Notes: generated by a model not told the origin, from the sequence alone. 64,000 bases of DNA from an uncultured Vibrio sp. (GCF_963675395.1 NZ_OY776223.1:744001-808000), one strand, 5' to 3'; shown: positions 30,949-40,759, numbered from the stretch's first letter. Numbers and translations: made by a program.

Positions 30949-33024
30949 ATGCTGACCAGTAACATTCAACAATCGATTCGCACTAGCTATCAAAACCTGC
31001 AAGCTCAGCTTGATAACTTTGTTCCGAGAAGAGCACAAAACTATCTTGTCGCTGAAATAGCGAAAACACTTTGTGGTCAATATCATAAATCCAACCGAAT
31101 ACTGGTCGCGGAAGCAGGAACGGGAATTGGCAAATCGCTCTCCTATCTGATGGCGGCGATTCCCGTCGCCGTTCATAACAATCGCAAAGTGGTCATATCT
31201 ACCGCCACTGTCGCCTTACAAGAGCAGCTTATTAACAAAGACTTACCTTTATACCGTCGCCTTACGGATAAAGAGTTTTCATTTGTTCTGGCTAAAGGGC
31301 GCCAACGTTATTGCTGCGTAGAAAAACTGGCGACGGCGAGCGGTGCTGATGGCGGCCAGTTGGCCATGTTTGAAAGCAAACCTAAACAGAAAGACATTGA
31401 ACTATTTGAGACAATGTATCGTTCACTTGCTCAAGGTAAATGGGATGGCGACCGCGACTCTTGGCCAAAACCTATTAATGACCAACTATGGCAACTGATT
31501 GTAAGCGACAAACACAGTTGTAATAACAGCCTACCTGGACATCGAGGCTGCCCATTTCAGAAAGCTCGTTCAGAATTGGATAAAAATGACGTAATAATCG
31601 CAAACCATTCATTGGTCATGGCTGATGCCGACTTAGGTGGTGGCGTGATTTTACCGGAGCCAGAAAACACCATTTATGTGTTTGACGAAGCACATCACTT
31701 ACCGCATGTAGCTCGAGATCACGCGTCTGCATCAGCGAGTTTGAAGGGTGCTGCTGCGTGGCTAGAAAAACTTAATCAATCGATCAGTAAGTTTTCTTCA
31801 TTAGCGGATGAAAAACGCGTATCTCGTTTCCGTAATGATTTACAGGAATCAGTGCAAACTTTAATACCGGAACTTAGCCAGTTACCAAAACAGTTTGACC
31901 CAGCACACTTCGAACAAGATATTTATCGCTTTGAACACGGAGAACTGCCAGCCTGGCTGGAAAATCAATCTAAAGAGCTGAAAAAAGCCAGTAAAAAGGC
32001 CAATCAAAGCGTGGCAAAAATCGCCGATCTTATTGCAGAAAGAGTAAAAGATGGTGAACTGGCGACAAGATTAGCCGAGCCTGCGTTAGCGGAGCTAGGG
32101 TTTTATATCCAGCGCTTAGAGAATCTTGCTCAAGTCTGGCATCTGATGGCGGAGCCTACACGCGAAAAAGGCGCGCCTCTGGCGAGATGGTTACAGAAGC
32201 ATCCAGATCGTGAAGGAGACTTTATCGTCAGCGTCTCCCCGTTAGAAATTGGCTGGCAGTTAGATCAGCAAATTTGGAGCCGATGTATTGGTGCGGTATT
32301 GGTATCAGCGACCATCAGAGCACTCAATTCGTTCCAATACTTTTGTCATCAAGCTGGCATTGATGGCAAAGCAGAATCTGGGACTCAATTTTTAGCCCTG
32401 GCTTCTCCATTTGATTACCAGAATCAAGCTGAGTTACTTATCCCTGCGATGAAGTATGAGCCTCCTGCGCCGCAGTTTACTGAATATCTTATTGAGATTT
32501 TGCCTAAGTACTTAGAAGACAATAAAGCCAACTTAGTATTATTCTCTTCTTATTGGCAGATGAACCAAGTCGCCGAGGCCTTGTCTACAGACTTTGTTAA
32601 GCGAGGCTGGGCGTTGCAAGTACAAGGCGAAAGCTCGCGCCAAGAAATTCTAAAAAAACATAAAAAGCTAATAGAAACAAATAAAACCAGTGTTCTATTT
32701 GGTACAGGAAGCTTTTCTGAAGGACTTGATTTACCCGGTGAACTGCTTGAAAACCTAATCATTACCAAAATACCATTTGGTGTTCCAACCTCTCCGGTAG
32801 AGCAGGCTCACTCCGAATATATCGAAAAGAAAGGCGGGAATCCGTTTATGCAGATCACTGTACCAGATGCGAGTAAAAAGCTGATTCAAGGTGTGGGTCG
32901 CTTACTGCGAAAAGAGCGGGATTCTGGTAGAGTAACCATTCTAGATAGACGCCTTGTCACAAAACGATATGGGCAAGCCTTAATCGACTCGCTGCCACCA
33001 TTTAAACGTAAAATAGAATATTAG
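30949..33024 (+). CDS. dinG: DinG, ATP-dependent DNA helicase
   Basis: This is an XPD-like superfamily 2 helicase with a 4Fe-4S cluster that unwinds D-loops, R-loops and RNA-DNA hybrids. The start MLTSNIQQSIRTSYQNLQ gives 691 residues (E. coli 716). Walker A EAGTGIGKS lies near residues 53-61. The iron-sulphur cysteines are in RYCCVEK (about 119-123), HSCNNSLPGHRGCPF (about 186-198) and neighbours, with DEAHHL following. The helicase C-terminal motif GVGRLLRKERDSGRVTILDRR is present. I see no LexA box in the upstream region. The TSUP gene follows after 14 bp. Confidence 0.95.
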   Translation: MLTSNIQQSIRTSYQNLQAQLDNFVPRRAQNYLVAEIAKTLCGQYHKSNRILVAEAGTGIGKSLSYLMAAIPVAVHNNRKVVISTATVALQEQLINKDLPLYRRLTDKEFSFVLAKGRQRYCCVEKLATASGADGGQLAMFESKPKQKDIELFETMYRSLAQGKWDGDRDSWPKPINDQLWQLIVSDKHSCNNSLPGHRGCPFQKARSELDKNDVIIANHSLVMADADLGGGVILPEPENTIYVFDEAHHLPHVARDHASASASLKGAAAWLEKLNQSISKFSSLADEKRVSRFRNDLQESVQTLIPELSQLPKQFDPAHFEQDIYRFEHGELPAWLENQSKELKKASKKANQSVAKIADLIAERVKDGELATRLAEPALAELGFYIQRLENLAQVWHLMAEPTREKGAPLARWLQKHPDREGDFIVSVSPLEIGWQLDQQIWSRCIGAVLVSATIRALNSFQYFCHQAGIDGKAESGTQFLALASPFDYQNQAELLIPAMKYEPPAPQFTEYLIEILPKYLEDNKANLVLFSSYWQMNQVAEALSTDFVKRGWALQVQGESSRQEILKKHKKLIETNKTSVLFGTGSFSEGLDLPGELLENLIITKIPFGVPTSPVEQAHSEYIEKKGGNPFMQITVPDASKKLIQGVGRLLRKERDSGRVTILDRRLVTKRYGQALIDSLPPFKRKIEY

Positions 33025-33038
33025 AAGAAAAGCCCTTT

Positions 33039-33824
33039 ATGGAAATGATTGAGCCAGGCATGTTGCTGGTGTTAGCGCTAGTCGCTTTTGTTGCTGGATT
33101 CATTGATGCCGTAGCTGGTGGCGGTGGTATGTTAACCGTCCCAACTTTATTATCTTTAGGCCTCCCACCTCATATCGCTTTGGGAACCAACAAGCTCGCC
33201 GCGACCTTTGCTTCGTCGACGGCAGCTTTCACCTACTACAAAAAGCGTTTATTCCGCCCAAGAAGCTGGGGTAGAGCCTTTATAGCAACTCTTATAGGTG
33301 CCACACTTGGGACGCTGTTTGTTGACGCCATCAGTACTGAATGGTTAGAAAAAGTATTGCCTCTTATCATTCTGGCCGCAGCGCTTTATACCGTTTTTCA
33401 TAAAACGCCGAAAGCAACGAACCAAAGTCCGATACCAGAACCATGTCCACGACTGCATAAAAAGCAATTCGCACAAGGCTTATCACTTGGCTTCTACGAT
33501 GGGCTAGCAGGTCCTGGCACCGGCGCATTCTGGACGGTAAGCTCCATGGCCCTCTATCGTCTGAACATTTTGCTGGCTTCAGGCCTAGCAAAAGCGATGA
33601 ACTTTACCAGTAACTTTACTTCTCTGGTTACTTTTGCGCTATTGGGACATATCAACTGGGTGCTAGGCTTAACGATGGGGCTATGCTTAATGGCAGGCGC
33701 CTTTGTTGGTGCCCACTCCGCGATTCACTTTGGCGCTAAGTTTATTCGCCCAGTATTCGTTACCGTGGTGAGCATACTTGCTATCAAATTGGCTTACGAT
33801 GCTTGGTTTGTAGGGCTAACATGA
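33039..33824 (+). CDS. TSUP-family permease (YfcA-like)
   Basis: This is a TauE/SafE (TSUP) inner-membrane protein of 261 residues with about eight hydrophobic segments. The two halves each carry the family motif: FVAGFIDAVAGGGGMLTVPTLLSLGLPPHIALGTNK (about 17-52) and GFYDGLAGPGTGAFW (about 151-165). Family members export sulphur-containing organic anions such as sulphite or sulphoacetate; this one's substrate is unknown. The stop overlaps the priC start (ATGA), so it belongs to a dinG-TSUP-priC-rsmS transcript. Confidence 0.88.
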   Translation: MEMIEPGMLLVLALVAFVAGFIDAVAGGGGMLTVPTLLSLGLPPHIALGTNKLAATFASSTAAFTYYKKRLFRPRSWGRAFIATLIGATLGTLFVDAISTEWLEKVLPLIILAAALYTVFHKTPKATNQSPIPEPCPRLHKKQFAQGLSLGFYDGLAGPGTGAFWTVSSMALYRLNILLASGLAKAMNFTSNFTSLVTFALLGHINWVLGLTMGLCLMAGAFVGAHSAIHFGAKFIRPVFVTVVSILAIKLAYDAWFVGLT

Positions 33825-34366
33825 ACATCGATCAACTTTCAGCACATTTAGAGCAGATGGCAAAACAAGCAGCCGTGCTCGATCGTCAACGAGGCGAGCA
33901 TCATGTGCCACTTTTTGATGAACGTCTGTTTAGCTGTCGTTCTCGATTATTGACGCCATGCGTTAAGGAAGCAAAGTCGACGTTGAGTGCTATTGTCCGC
34001 GAGCAGGACGAAGGAAAGTTAACCGCCCTGCGCGCTGAATATCTTACTGAGCGTTTAGTCGCACAGATTGCCGCTATCCAGCGGGAGATCTCAACCACCA
34101 AAATCCGTAAAAACGAAATTAAGCACAGCAGCCATTTCAGAAAGCCAATAAACGTACTGTATCAAGAGCTGGCTCAACACCAAGAGTGGGCTCGCCGTTT
34201 ACGAGAAATGGTGCTCGAAAAAGAGCGAGCCGTAGCAACAGCACCAAGTTTTATGCGCGCAGAAGCGCAAAAGGTCCTGCTCGCGACAGAACAGCGGCTA
34301 CAACGATGCGAAGCGGCTTTAGTCAAACTCGAAAACCAAATCACTCACAGGGAAAAACATCAGTAA
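33821..34366 (+). CDS. priC: PriC, primosomal replication protein
   Basis: PriC restarts stalled forks by loading DnaB at gaps. The 181-residue protein is basic and helical, with [14 protein letters not shown] and the conserved [23 protein letters not shown] (about 108-130). Its ATG overlaps the TSUP stop, and its TAA overlaps the rsmS start (TAATG). Adjacency to the rsmS (YbaM) gene is the same as in E. coli and supports the assignment. Confidence 0.9.
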   Translation: MNIDQLSAHLEQMAKQAAVLDRQRGEHHVPLFDERLFSCRSRLLTPCVKEAKSTLSAIVREQDEGKLTALRAEYLTERLVAQIAAIQREISTTKIRKNEIKHSSHFRKPINVLYQELAQHQEWARRLREMVLEKERAVATAPSFMRAEAQKVLLATEQRLQRCEAALVKLENQITHREKHQ

Positions 34367-34533
34367 TGTCTGACCAACCAACCTCTCCTCTTGACGATGC
34401 TCCAGATGACGTAAAGCTGGCCGTCGATCTGATCTACTTACTTGAGTCTAACGAAATTGCTCCCGAAGTTGCGCTAAGTGCTTTAAAAATCGTGCAGACT
34501 GACTTAGAAAACAAGTTGAACCAAAAACCGTAA
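34366..34533 (+). CDS. rsmS: RsmS (YbaM, DUF2496) small protein
   Basis: This is a 55-residue acidic protein, [31 protein letters not shown], ending in a helix ([13 protein letters not shown]). The DUF2496 family includes E. coli YbaM, linked to pleiotropic regulation of exoenzyme virulence in Pectobacterium (RsmS). It is coupled to priC by a one-base overlap, as in enterics. The longer open frame upstream is a shadow of priC. Confidence 0.88.
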   Translation: MSDQPTSPLDDAPDDVKLAVDLIYLLESNEIAPEVALSALKIVQTDLENKLNQKP

Positions 34534-34611
34534 CCTCAGTTGAGAGCCATTTGCATCGCGATTCAGCAATGCTACCATCCACGACAAATATGCCCTCGAG
34601 AAGGATAAACA

Positions 34612-35418
34612 ATGAAAGTAATCAGCTTTAACATCAATGGACTGCGTGCGAGACTGCACCAACTCCAGGCGCTCATTGATAAACACCAGCCAGATGTTAT
34701 CGGCCTACAAGAAATCAAAGTCCACGATGAAGCGTTTCCAATTGCAGATGTCGAAGCCATGGGTTACAAGGTGTATTTTCATGGTCAAAAGGCTCACTAC
34801 GGTGTTGCAATGCTGTGTAAGCAAGAGCCTCTCAGTGTGCAAAAAGGTTTTCCTACCGATAATGAAGAACATCAAAAGCGCATGATCATGGCGACTTTTT
34901 CAGATGAAAAGGGCGAAAAGGTAACAGTACTTAACGGCTACTTCCCTCAAGGGGATAACATCAGTCACGAAACCAAATTCCCGTATAAGCGTCAGTTCTA
35001 CAAAGATCTGATGACCTACTTGAATGATCATCACAGTAACGATGAGCAATTGATCGTCATGGGTGACATCAACATCAGCCCGATTGATGACGACATTGGC
35101 ATTGGCGAGCCAAATCGCAAACGCTGGCTAAAAACGGGCAAATGTTCCTTCCAGCCAGAAGAGCGTGAATGGTTGAAAACTTTATTAGACTGGGGCTTTG
35201 AAGATACCTTCCGTAAACTGTACCCAGAAGTGAATGATCGCTTTTCGTGGTTTGACTACCGTTCTCGTGGTTTTGATGACAACCGTGGCCTACGAATCGA
35301 TGTGATTCTGGCAACGCCTTCACTGGCACAGAAGTGTATCGAGTCAGGTATCGACTATGAACTGCGTGGCATTGAGAAACCATCAGACCACGCCCCTATC
35401 TGGTCAACGTTCAAATAA
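34612..35418 (+). CDS. xthA: XthA, exonuclease III
   Basis: This AP endonuclease and 3' exonuclease acts in base-excision repair. Family motifs are [15 protein letters not shown] (N-terminus, with the metal-binding Asn), [25 protein letters not shown] with its catalytic Asp and Asn, [11 protein letters not shown] and the terminal KPSDHAPIW histidine motif. The length of 268 equals E. coli. GAGAAGGA lies upstream of the ATG and a strong terminator follows. Confidence 0.97.
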   Translation: MKVISFNINGLRARLHQLQALIDKHQPDVIGLQEIKVHDEAFPIADVEAMGYKVYFHGQKAHYGVAMLCKQEPLSVQKGFPTDNEEHQKRMIMATFSDEKGEKVTVLNGYFPQGDNISHETKFPYKRQFYKDLMTYLNDHHSNDEQLIVMGDINISPIDDDIGIGEPNRKRWLKTGKCSFQPEEREWLKTLLDWGFEDTFRKLYPEVNDRFSWFDYRSRGFDDNRGLRIDVILATPSLAQKCIESGIDYELRGIEKPSDHAPIWSTFK

Positions 35419-35444
35419 CCTTATTTAGGACGGCACACAACCAC

Positions 35445-35471
35445 AAAAAGAGCGCATAAGGCGCTCTTTTT
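35445..35471. terminator. Bidirectional terminator after xthA
   Basis: Perfect stem AAAAAGAGCGC/GCGCTCTTTTT with a 5-nt loop. It also closes the convergent ABC-transporter operon. Confidence 0.95.
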
Positions 35472-35490
35472 ATTAATCACATGACTGCCA

Positions 35491-36168
35491 CTAGCTTAAC
35501 GGACGTGTGTAAGCCAGAAAACGCTTCTCCGCATGTTTAAAACACCAAAGAATGATAAACGTCAGTGTCATGTAGAATAAGCCAGCAGTTAAGAACGACT
35601 CAAATGGCGCGTAGTAACGCGAGTTAACCAGACGTGCCGCACCGGTTAGATCCATGATGGTTACAATACCGGCTACCGCACTACCATGAAGCATAAAGAT
35701 AACTTCATTTGAATATACAGGTAACGCTCTTCGTAATGCACTCGGCAAAATGATACGACGGTAAGTCTTAAATTTACTCATCCCATACGCTTTGGCCGCT
35801 TCGACTTCACCCTTTGGTAACCCATTAATTGCACCGCGAATAATTTCCGCCGTATAAGCTGAAGTATTCAATACAAAAGCAACCAGTGCACAAAACCAAG
35901 CATTTTCCCAAAGAGTGTCTTTTACCGGGAAGAACTGATCCATACCGTAATAAATGAGGTATAGCTGAACCAGTAACGGTGTCCCACGGAAAAAGTAGAT
36001 AAATGCCCATGCTGGCATGCTTAACGCATAGTTTTTACTGTTTCTTGCTACACCCATCGGAATAGACACGCACAACCCGATAATAAGTGACAGCCCCACC
36101 AGCCATACGGTCGTCCAAAGTCCACTCAGATAAATCGGGAAACTTTCAATAATCAGTGAAAAATCCAT
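35491..36168 (-). CDS. Basic amino-acid ABC transporter permease (HisM/ArtM type)
   Basis: This is an inner-membrane permease of the polar amino-acid (HAAT) family with 225 residues and five hydrophobic segments. YFFRGTPLLVQLYLIYYG and the EAA-loop sequence EVEAAKAYGMSKFKTYRRIILPSALRRALP (about 145-175) are typical, and the overall sequence is closest to HisM. The stop lies before the shared terminator, and 3 bp separate it from the HisQ-type permease upstream. It is the last gene of the operon ATPase, binding protein, permease, permease. That order is as in artPIQM, although the sequences resemble the His/Lys/Arg/Orn (hisJQMP) type. Confidence 0.9.
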   Translation of the reverse strand: MDFSLIIESFPIYLSGLWTTVWLVGLSLIIGLCVSIPMGVARNSKNYALSMPAWAFIYFFRGTPLLVQLYLIYYGMDQFFPVKDTLWENAWFCALVAFVLNTSAYTAEIIRGAINGLPKGEVEAAKAYGMSKFKTYRRIILPSALRRALPVYSNEVIFMLHGSAVAGIVTIMDLTGAARLVNSRYYAPFESFLTAGLFYMTLTFIILWCFKHAEKRFLAYTRPLS

Positions 36169-36171
36169 GAT

Positions 36172-36912
36172 TTACCTCGCATGAATACTGAACTTACGTT
36201 CAACAAGTTTAAGTAAACCTGTTGAAACGCTGGTAAAGAAGAGAAAGATGATGGCGACAGCCATGTAGAACGTAAATGGCATTTTTGTCGAGCCAGCAGC
36301 CAAAGAGCTCATTCTCACCATGTCATCAAGGCCAATAATAGAGACCAGAGCTGTGGTTTTAAGCAAAACTAACCAGTTATTACCAAAACCTGGTAAAGCA
36401 TGACGAATCATCTGCGGCAAAAGAATTCGTCTGAACGATAAAACCGCGTTCATACCGTAAGCTTTCGCTGCTTCTAGCTCGCCTCTGTCGACGGCCATAA
36501 TCGCGCCACGAAACGTTTCCGCCATGTAAGCACCAAAAATAAAACCGATCGTTAAGACACCAGCAATAAATGGGCTCACGTCGATGTAATCTGGTAGATA
36601 AGACGTCCACTCATGGTTAGGGTCACTCGACGCAAACCACTCATTTAACGTTTCATTGATAGAATAAAGGCTGTTGTTCAAAAGTATTTGTCCACCAAAG
36701 AAAATCAGCATCATCAGAACCAGATCTGGGATACCGCGAATAATGGTGGTGTAGAGAGTGGCAATGGCTTTTGCCCATTTATAAGGTGATAACTTGGCTA
36801 AAGCACCAAGCATGCCCAGTATCACTGCAAGTAGCAGAGAAAGCACTGCAACTTCGATAGTTACTAAAGCTCCTGTAAAGATGGAAGCTTCGTATCCTTG
36901 TAAATCCAGCAT
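36172..36912 (-). CDS. Basic amino-acid ABC transporter permease (HisQ/ArtQ type)
   Basis: This is the partner permease of 246 residues, starting MLDLQGYEASIFTGALVTIEVA with AGGA upstream. It has five or so membrane segments, TTIIRGIPDLVLMMLIFFGGQ and an EAA loop, GELEAAKAYGMNAVLSFRRILLPQMIRHALPGF. A longer loop (about 85-115, with NEWFASSDPNHEW) distinguishes it from E. coli HisQ. An ATG nine codons earlier is the alternative start. It heterodimerises with the downstream permease. Confidence 0.9.
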   Translation of the reverse strand: MLDLQGYEASIFTGALVTIEVAVLSLLLAVILGMLGALAKLSPYKWAKAIATLYTTIIRGIPDLVLMMLIFFGGQILLNNSLYSINETLNEWFASSDPNHEWTSYLPDYIDVSPFIAGVLTIGFIFGAYMAETFRGAIMAVDRGELEAAKAYGMNAVLSFRRILLPQMIRHALPGFGNNWLVLLKTTALVSIIGLDDMVRMSSLAAGSTKMPFTFYMAVAIIFLFFTSVSTGLLKLVERKFSIHAR

Positions 36913-36993
36913 AGGTGAGTTCCTAATCCCTAAACTCAAAAAATCGACCGTTGACTACTTCTAGGAACAGGCCAACGGTCGCTTAATTACGAC

Positions 36994-37764
36994 TTATTCG
37001 CCGTAGATATCGTAATTGAAGTATTTACCAGCAAGTTCTTGGTAAACACCTTTGTCACGTAGTGACAAAATTGCAGCGTCTAGTTTCTGCGTCAGGTCTT
37101 TATCTTGCTTACGAACCGCAATACCAAAACCTTCACCAAACCATTTCGGATCAGTAAGCGATGGACCAACAAACTCATACGCATCACCGCCAGCTTTGTT
37201 TAGTACGCCTTCCTCTAACGCCGAAGCATCGCCCAGTACCGCAACAACGCGACCGTTGGCAAGATCGAGATAAGCCTCATCAAATGAGCCGTAACGTACG
37301 ATCTCAACTTTGTCACCGTAATTGTCAGTCAGGTATTTATCGTGCGTAGTTGCACGTTGTACCGCGATCTTTTTGCCATCTAGGTTGTCAAAGTCTAGAT
37401 TAGCGCCTTTCTTCGCAATGAATTTGTTAGGAATGAGTGCGTATTTACCAGTGAAGTCAACTTTCTTCTTACGCTCTTCGGTAATCGACATTGCGGCGAT
37501 AATTGCGTCGTATTTACGTGCGAGAAGCGAGGGAATAATGCCATCCCAGTCTTGAGCAACGATTTGACACTTCACTTGCATTTCTTCACAAAGTGCGTTT
37601 GCCATATCAACGTCAAAGCCTTTCAAAGAACCATCGGTTTCAGTCCAGCTAAACGGAGGGTACGCACCTTCAACACCAAAGCGAACGGTTTTCCATTCTT
37701 TCGCTTGAACGGCGCCAGACACTGCCGTTGCGGCAAGCGTTGCTGCTAATAACCACTTTTTCAT
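36994..37764 (-). CDS. Basic amino-acid ABC transporter periplasmic binding protein
   Basis: This is a 256-residue solute-binding protein of family 3. The signal peptide is about residues 1-21 (SGAVQA). The mature domain opens KTVRFGVEGAYPPFSWTETDGSLKGFDVDMANALC, the HisJ/ArgT/ArtI pattern, and ends YFNYDIYGE. DWDGIIPSLLARKYDAIIAAMSIT is the ligand-site and hinge region. The family binds Lys, Arg, Orn or His; specificity cannot be read directly. It is the second gene of the operon, 83 bp after the ATPase gene, in a position that allows a differential-expression hairpin. Confidence 0.92.
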   Translation of the reverse strand: MKKWLLAATLAATAVSGAVQAKEWKTVRFGVEGAYPPFSWTETDGSLKGFDVDMANALCEEMQVKCQIVAQDWDGIIPSLLARKYDAIIAAMSITEERKKKVDFTGKYALIPNKFIAKKGANLDFDNLDGKKIAVQRATTHDKYLTDNYGDKVEIVRYGSFDEAYLDLANGRVVAVLGDASALEEGVLNKAGGDAYEFVGPSLTDPKWFGEGFGIAVRKQDKDLTQKLDAAILSLRDKGVYQELAGKYFNYDIYGE

Positions 37765-37847
37765 TTCCGTACTCCTGTGATTTCCATTTTATTTGATTTT
37801 GTTTGTTGTGTTTGCGTAGGAGGCAAAAAGCTGCCTCCTAAAGAATC

Positions 37848-38618
37848 TTAGTAAATTGATGAAATAAACTGCTGTAAACGTGGTGAATCTGGGTTAGTAA
37901 ATAGCTTAGCAGGATCCCCTTGTTCTTCGACCAGTCCTTGATGAAGAAACATTACGTGGTTCGATACATCACGAGCAAATGCCATTTCGTGAGTCACTAC
38001 CAACATAGTACGACCTTCTTCTGCCAAGTCTCTCATTACCCCCAGCACTTCTCCAACCAACTCTGGGTCAAGCGCAGAGGTTGGTTCATCAAACAGCATC
38101 ACTTCTGGGTCGACAGCCAAAGCGCGAGCAATTGCCGCACGTTGTTGCTGACCACCAGATAAATGTCCTGGGTAATAATCCTTACGCTCATACAAACCCA
38201 CTTTTTTGAGTAGTACTTCTGCGTTTTCAATGGCTTGAGCTTTCGGCACACCCAATACGTGAATAGGTGCTTCGATAACATTCTCTAAAACGGTAAGATG
38301 AGACCACAAGTTAAAACCCTGAAATACCATCGCAAGACGAGAACGAATACGCTGTACTTGCTTTTCGTTGGCAGGTACCGATTCCCCAGCTCGGTTATTC
38401 TTCATTTGAATAAGCTCACCGTTTACCCAAATCTCACCAGCGGTTGGTGTCTCTAATAAGTTAATACATCTGAGAAAAGTACTCTTACCGGAGCCGGAAG
38501 AGCCAATGATAGAGATAACATCCCCTTTGTGTGCGGAAAGAGAGATTCCCTTCAGGACTTCATTTTGTCCAAATGTTTTGTGCAGGTCTTTTATATCTAG
38601 CGCTGGTACATCATTCAT
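37848..38618 (-). CDS. Basic amino-acid ABC transporter ATPase (HisP/ArtP type)
   Basis: This is the ATP-binding subunit of 256 residues from MNDVPALDIKDLHKTFG, with GGAG 7 nt upstream. Walker A is GSSGSGKST, the signature is HLSGGQQQRAAIARAL, Walker B is VMLFDEPTSALDPELVGEVL, and the switch His is in VVTHEMAFA. The 12-residue insertion after QMKNNRAG and the NLWSHLTVLENVIEAPIHVLG stretch resemble HisP more than E. coli ArtP. It is first in the operon. The longer open frame upstream is discarded for lack of homology. Confidence 0.92.
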   Translation of the reverse strand: MNDVPALDIKDLHKTFGQNEVLKGISLSAHKGDVISIIGSSGSGKSTFLRCINLLETPTAGEIWVNGELIQMKNNRAGESVPANEKQVQRIRSRLAMVFQGFNLWSHLTVLENVIEAPIHVLGVPKAQAIENAEVLLKKVGLYERKDYYPGHLSGGQQQRAAIARALAVDPEVMLFDEPTSALDPELVGEVLGVMRDLAEEGRTMLVVTHEMAFARDVSNHVMFLHQGLVEEQGDPAKLFTNPDSPRLQQFISSIY

Positions 38619-38807
38619 GCGCTTTGCTCCCTGTGTTTTTTTCACTGCTGTAAGGGACTCCGCCCTATCTGATTCGGAACAAATTAGCACCCCGCCCCGA
38701 AAGTTGCAACAAATGATTAACCTAAATAAATCGAATAGTTAGATAGGATAGCCAAATGATTATGCAATATTTAGCACTATATGCTTTATTTCTTGAATAC
38801 TATGTAT

Positions 38808-38832
38808 AAAAAAGCCCCTACAACGAGGGGCT
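38808..38832 (-). terminator. Terminator of the polyglycine lipoprotein gene
   Basis: AGCCCCT/AGGGGCT stem, running into T6 on the minus strand, 19 bp after the stop. Confidence 0.85.
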
Positions 38833-38850
38833 AACTATATTATAAAAGTG

Positions 38851-40302
38851 TTAGTTAGTTCTCTCTAACAACAGTGTTTTTGTCTGAGCAAGACGGTTAC
38901 TGATCGCTCTTACTTCTTGTTCATTTTTAACGATACCCAACACATCTTCCTTAGTGTCTTGGCCATCACCATTCGAATAAGCGGATAGGAAATCTGCAAC
39001 TTTGACATCACTGCTTTCTTGTGTGAAAACATAGCTTTGTGTGATTAAAGAACTGTCTGAAATCACAAGATTATTAGCTGCATCAGACGGTACACTTGAG
39101 TAATCAAGTTCAGGCACAACAATTCTATCATTGATGGTTGAATAAATAGAGTGACGTACGACGTATGGTGTAGCGCCCGCCATTGCACCTTGCTGGTAAC
39201 TCACTCGCTGCAAGCCATTTTCATTGCCCAAACCAATGCTGTCACTTAAGTAAACCGTACGGTTTGAAACGCCTGGCTTAGTATCTTGTGTGTTACTTAC
39301 AGCAAAAAGTGATGAGTCATCAACGTCAATAGTCCAATCATCGGCTACAACATCGGTGTATTGTGCATCCCACCCAGAGGTTACAATAGTCCCATCAACA
39401 CTGAATGCCCATACGTCACCATTTAGTGTGTCGGGGTGGTAGAACTCGCTCGTTCTCTCCACTTCCGCTAAACGATAAGAAAAGTTCTTGTAAATGGTGT
39501 CAATATCAATGGTTGTGAAATCAATACCGGAACTACTCACCACTGGAGTGGATGTATTACCAGCAAATACCATGCGGTCATCCGTCCAGTCCTCAAAACC
39601 GTATTGGTAGAGTGCGGAACGTGAATCTGTGCGGTACTGCGCAACCATCGTTTTTTCTGTGCTAACGGCGGTCAAGGTTTCGCCTTTCGTGAAGCGTGAT
39701 TCGTTTGCTGTGATGGTTTCATACTGAGAATCGAAGTAGAATGTTGAGTAAGGGTTACCTACTGCGTCTTCTGCCACTTTGTAGTCGAGACTTGTCTTGT
39801 TTGCCGTTTTATCGTTATCGCCCGTTAAACACGTCGTGTTACTTACATTAGCTTGTGCGGAAAGGTAGACATTGCGTAATGAAGAGTCAGACTCTAACAG
39901 TTGTTTTGAAAACGTCAGCGCGTTAAGAATAGTGCCGTTCGCTTCTTGAATCGTCACGCTGCCGTCATCAGGAATATTTTGTAGAGTGATCGTCAACCGA
40001 TCATTGCTTGCCGTCACTAAATCTCCGACACGCTCACCAGACGCATCTGAATAGTACGCGGTGAGCTGGTTGTCAATCACACCACCGATAGCATGATAAT
40101 TGAGTACTTGCTCTACACCATTACTGGTGAATCTATCGTAAATCGTACAAGAGCCATTACTTGTTAACGCTTGAGTTTCAGCGGTCACAAAAGTGAACTT
40201 ATACAGCGTTTTTGGTGTGCTACCACCACCGCCACCGCCGCCACAACCGAACATTAATCCCGAAATGATTGCCACTAACGGCACTATTTTAAGCTGTTTC
40301 AT
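38851..40302 (-). CDS. Lipoprotein of unknown function with polyglycine start
   Basis: I do not recognise this 483-residue protein. It has a lipoprotein signal peptide with lipobox LMFGC (C20), and the mature protein begins with seven glycines after the lipidated Cys, then STPK. The rest is Ser/Thr/Asp-rich with no obvious repeats or membrane segments, suggesting a large beta-rich domain exposed in the periplasm or at the outer membrane. Residue +2 is Gly, so the Lol pathway should send it to the outer membrane. Only two further cysteines (about positions 52 and 154) occur and may pair. It is monocistronic. Confidence 0.75.
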   Translation of the reverse strand: MKQLKIVPLVAIISGLMFGCGGGGGGGSTPKTLYKFTFVTAETQALTSNGSCTIYDRFTSNGVEQVLNYHAIGGVIDNQLTAYYSDASGERVGDLVTASNDRLTITLQNIPDDGSVTIQEANGTILNALTFSKQLLESDSSLRNVYLSAQANVSNTTCLTGDNDKTANKTSLDYKVAEDAVGNPYSTFYFDSQYETITANESRFTKGETLTAVSTEKTMVAQYRTDSRSALYQYGFEDWTDDRMVFAGNTSTPVVSSSGIDFTTIDIDTIYKNFSYRLAEVERTSEFYHPDTLNGDVWAFSVDGTIVTSGWDAQYTDVVADDWTIDVDDSSLFAVSNTQDTKPGVSNRTVYLSDSIGLGNENGLQRVSYQQGAMAGATPYVVRHSIYSTINDRIVVPELDYSSVPSDAANNLVISDSSLITQSYVFTQESSDVKVADFLSAYSNGDGQDTKEDVLGIVKNEQEVRAISNRLAQTKTLLLERTN

Positions 40303-40759
40303 GTTTTCTTCCTAAACTGAGCGGCAATGATTAGCCAAAAAAGTTGTCTTTGCCAGTTTAAGCAAGATTAACGCCAGCTTTATATGCCCTTGATCGATAA
40401 CTACATTTTACGTGCTACTAGTGTGATATCATCTCGGCAATGTCTCTTTTTATGCAACTTGTGTAATGAAATTACGTCTTAATTGGCCCTATCATGCGTG
40501 GAACCGGCACATTTTGTAGTTTTATTTCATATCGATTATTTAAAGTGATCTAAATCAATCACCCAAAATGGCTATCTTGTTAGACTCCAGCCACCATTTG
40601 AGGAAAATTTTGTGCCTCAACACAACAAGTTATTAGCTATGCTTAGGCGCAAGGTTAACGTGCAACAAATCTAATAATAGCTAGCATAGGGCGCACCGTA
40701 TTACGCGGGACAGCGCAACTTAGTTAAGAATTCATAACTTTTAAATATATGAGGAATCT
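40303..40759. other. Lipoprotein-DUF3360 divergent intergenic region
   Basis: This is 457 bp without a gene. An FNR-like site (40545-40558) sits about 200 bp before the DUF3360 start. It implies a long leader (about 40590-40759) with several partly complementary GCTATG/CTAGCAT segments. No ORF is credible. Confidence 0.5.
40545..40558. promoter_or_regulatory. Putative FNR-type binding site
   Basis: GTGAT-CTAA-ATCAA matches the FNR consensus TTGAT-N4-ATCAA at 9 of 10 positions. Activation of the downstream DUF3360 permease under oxygen limitation would fit the neighbouring pflB. It could also be read as a hybrid CRP/FNR site. Confidence 0.5.
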
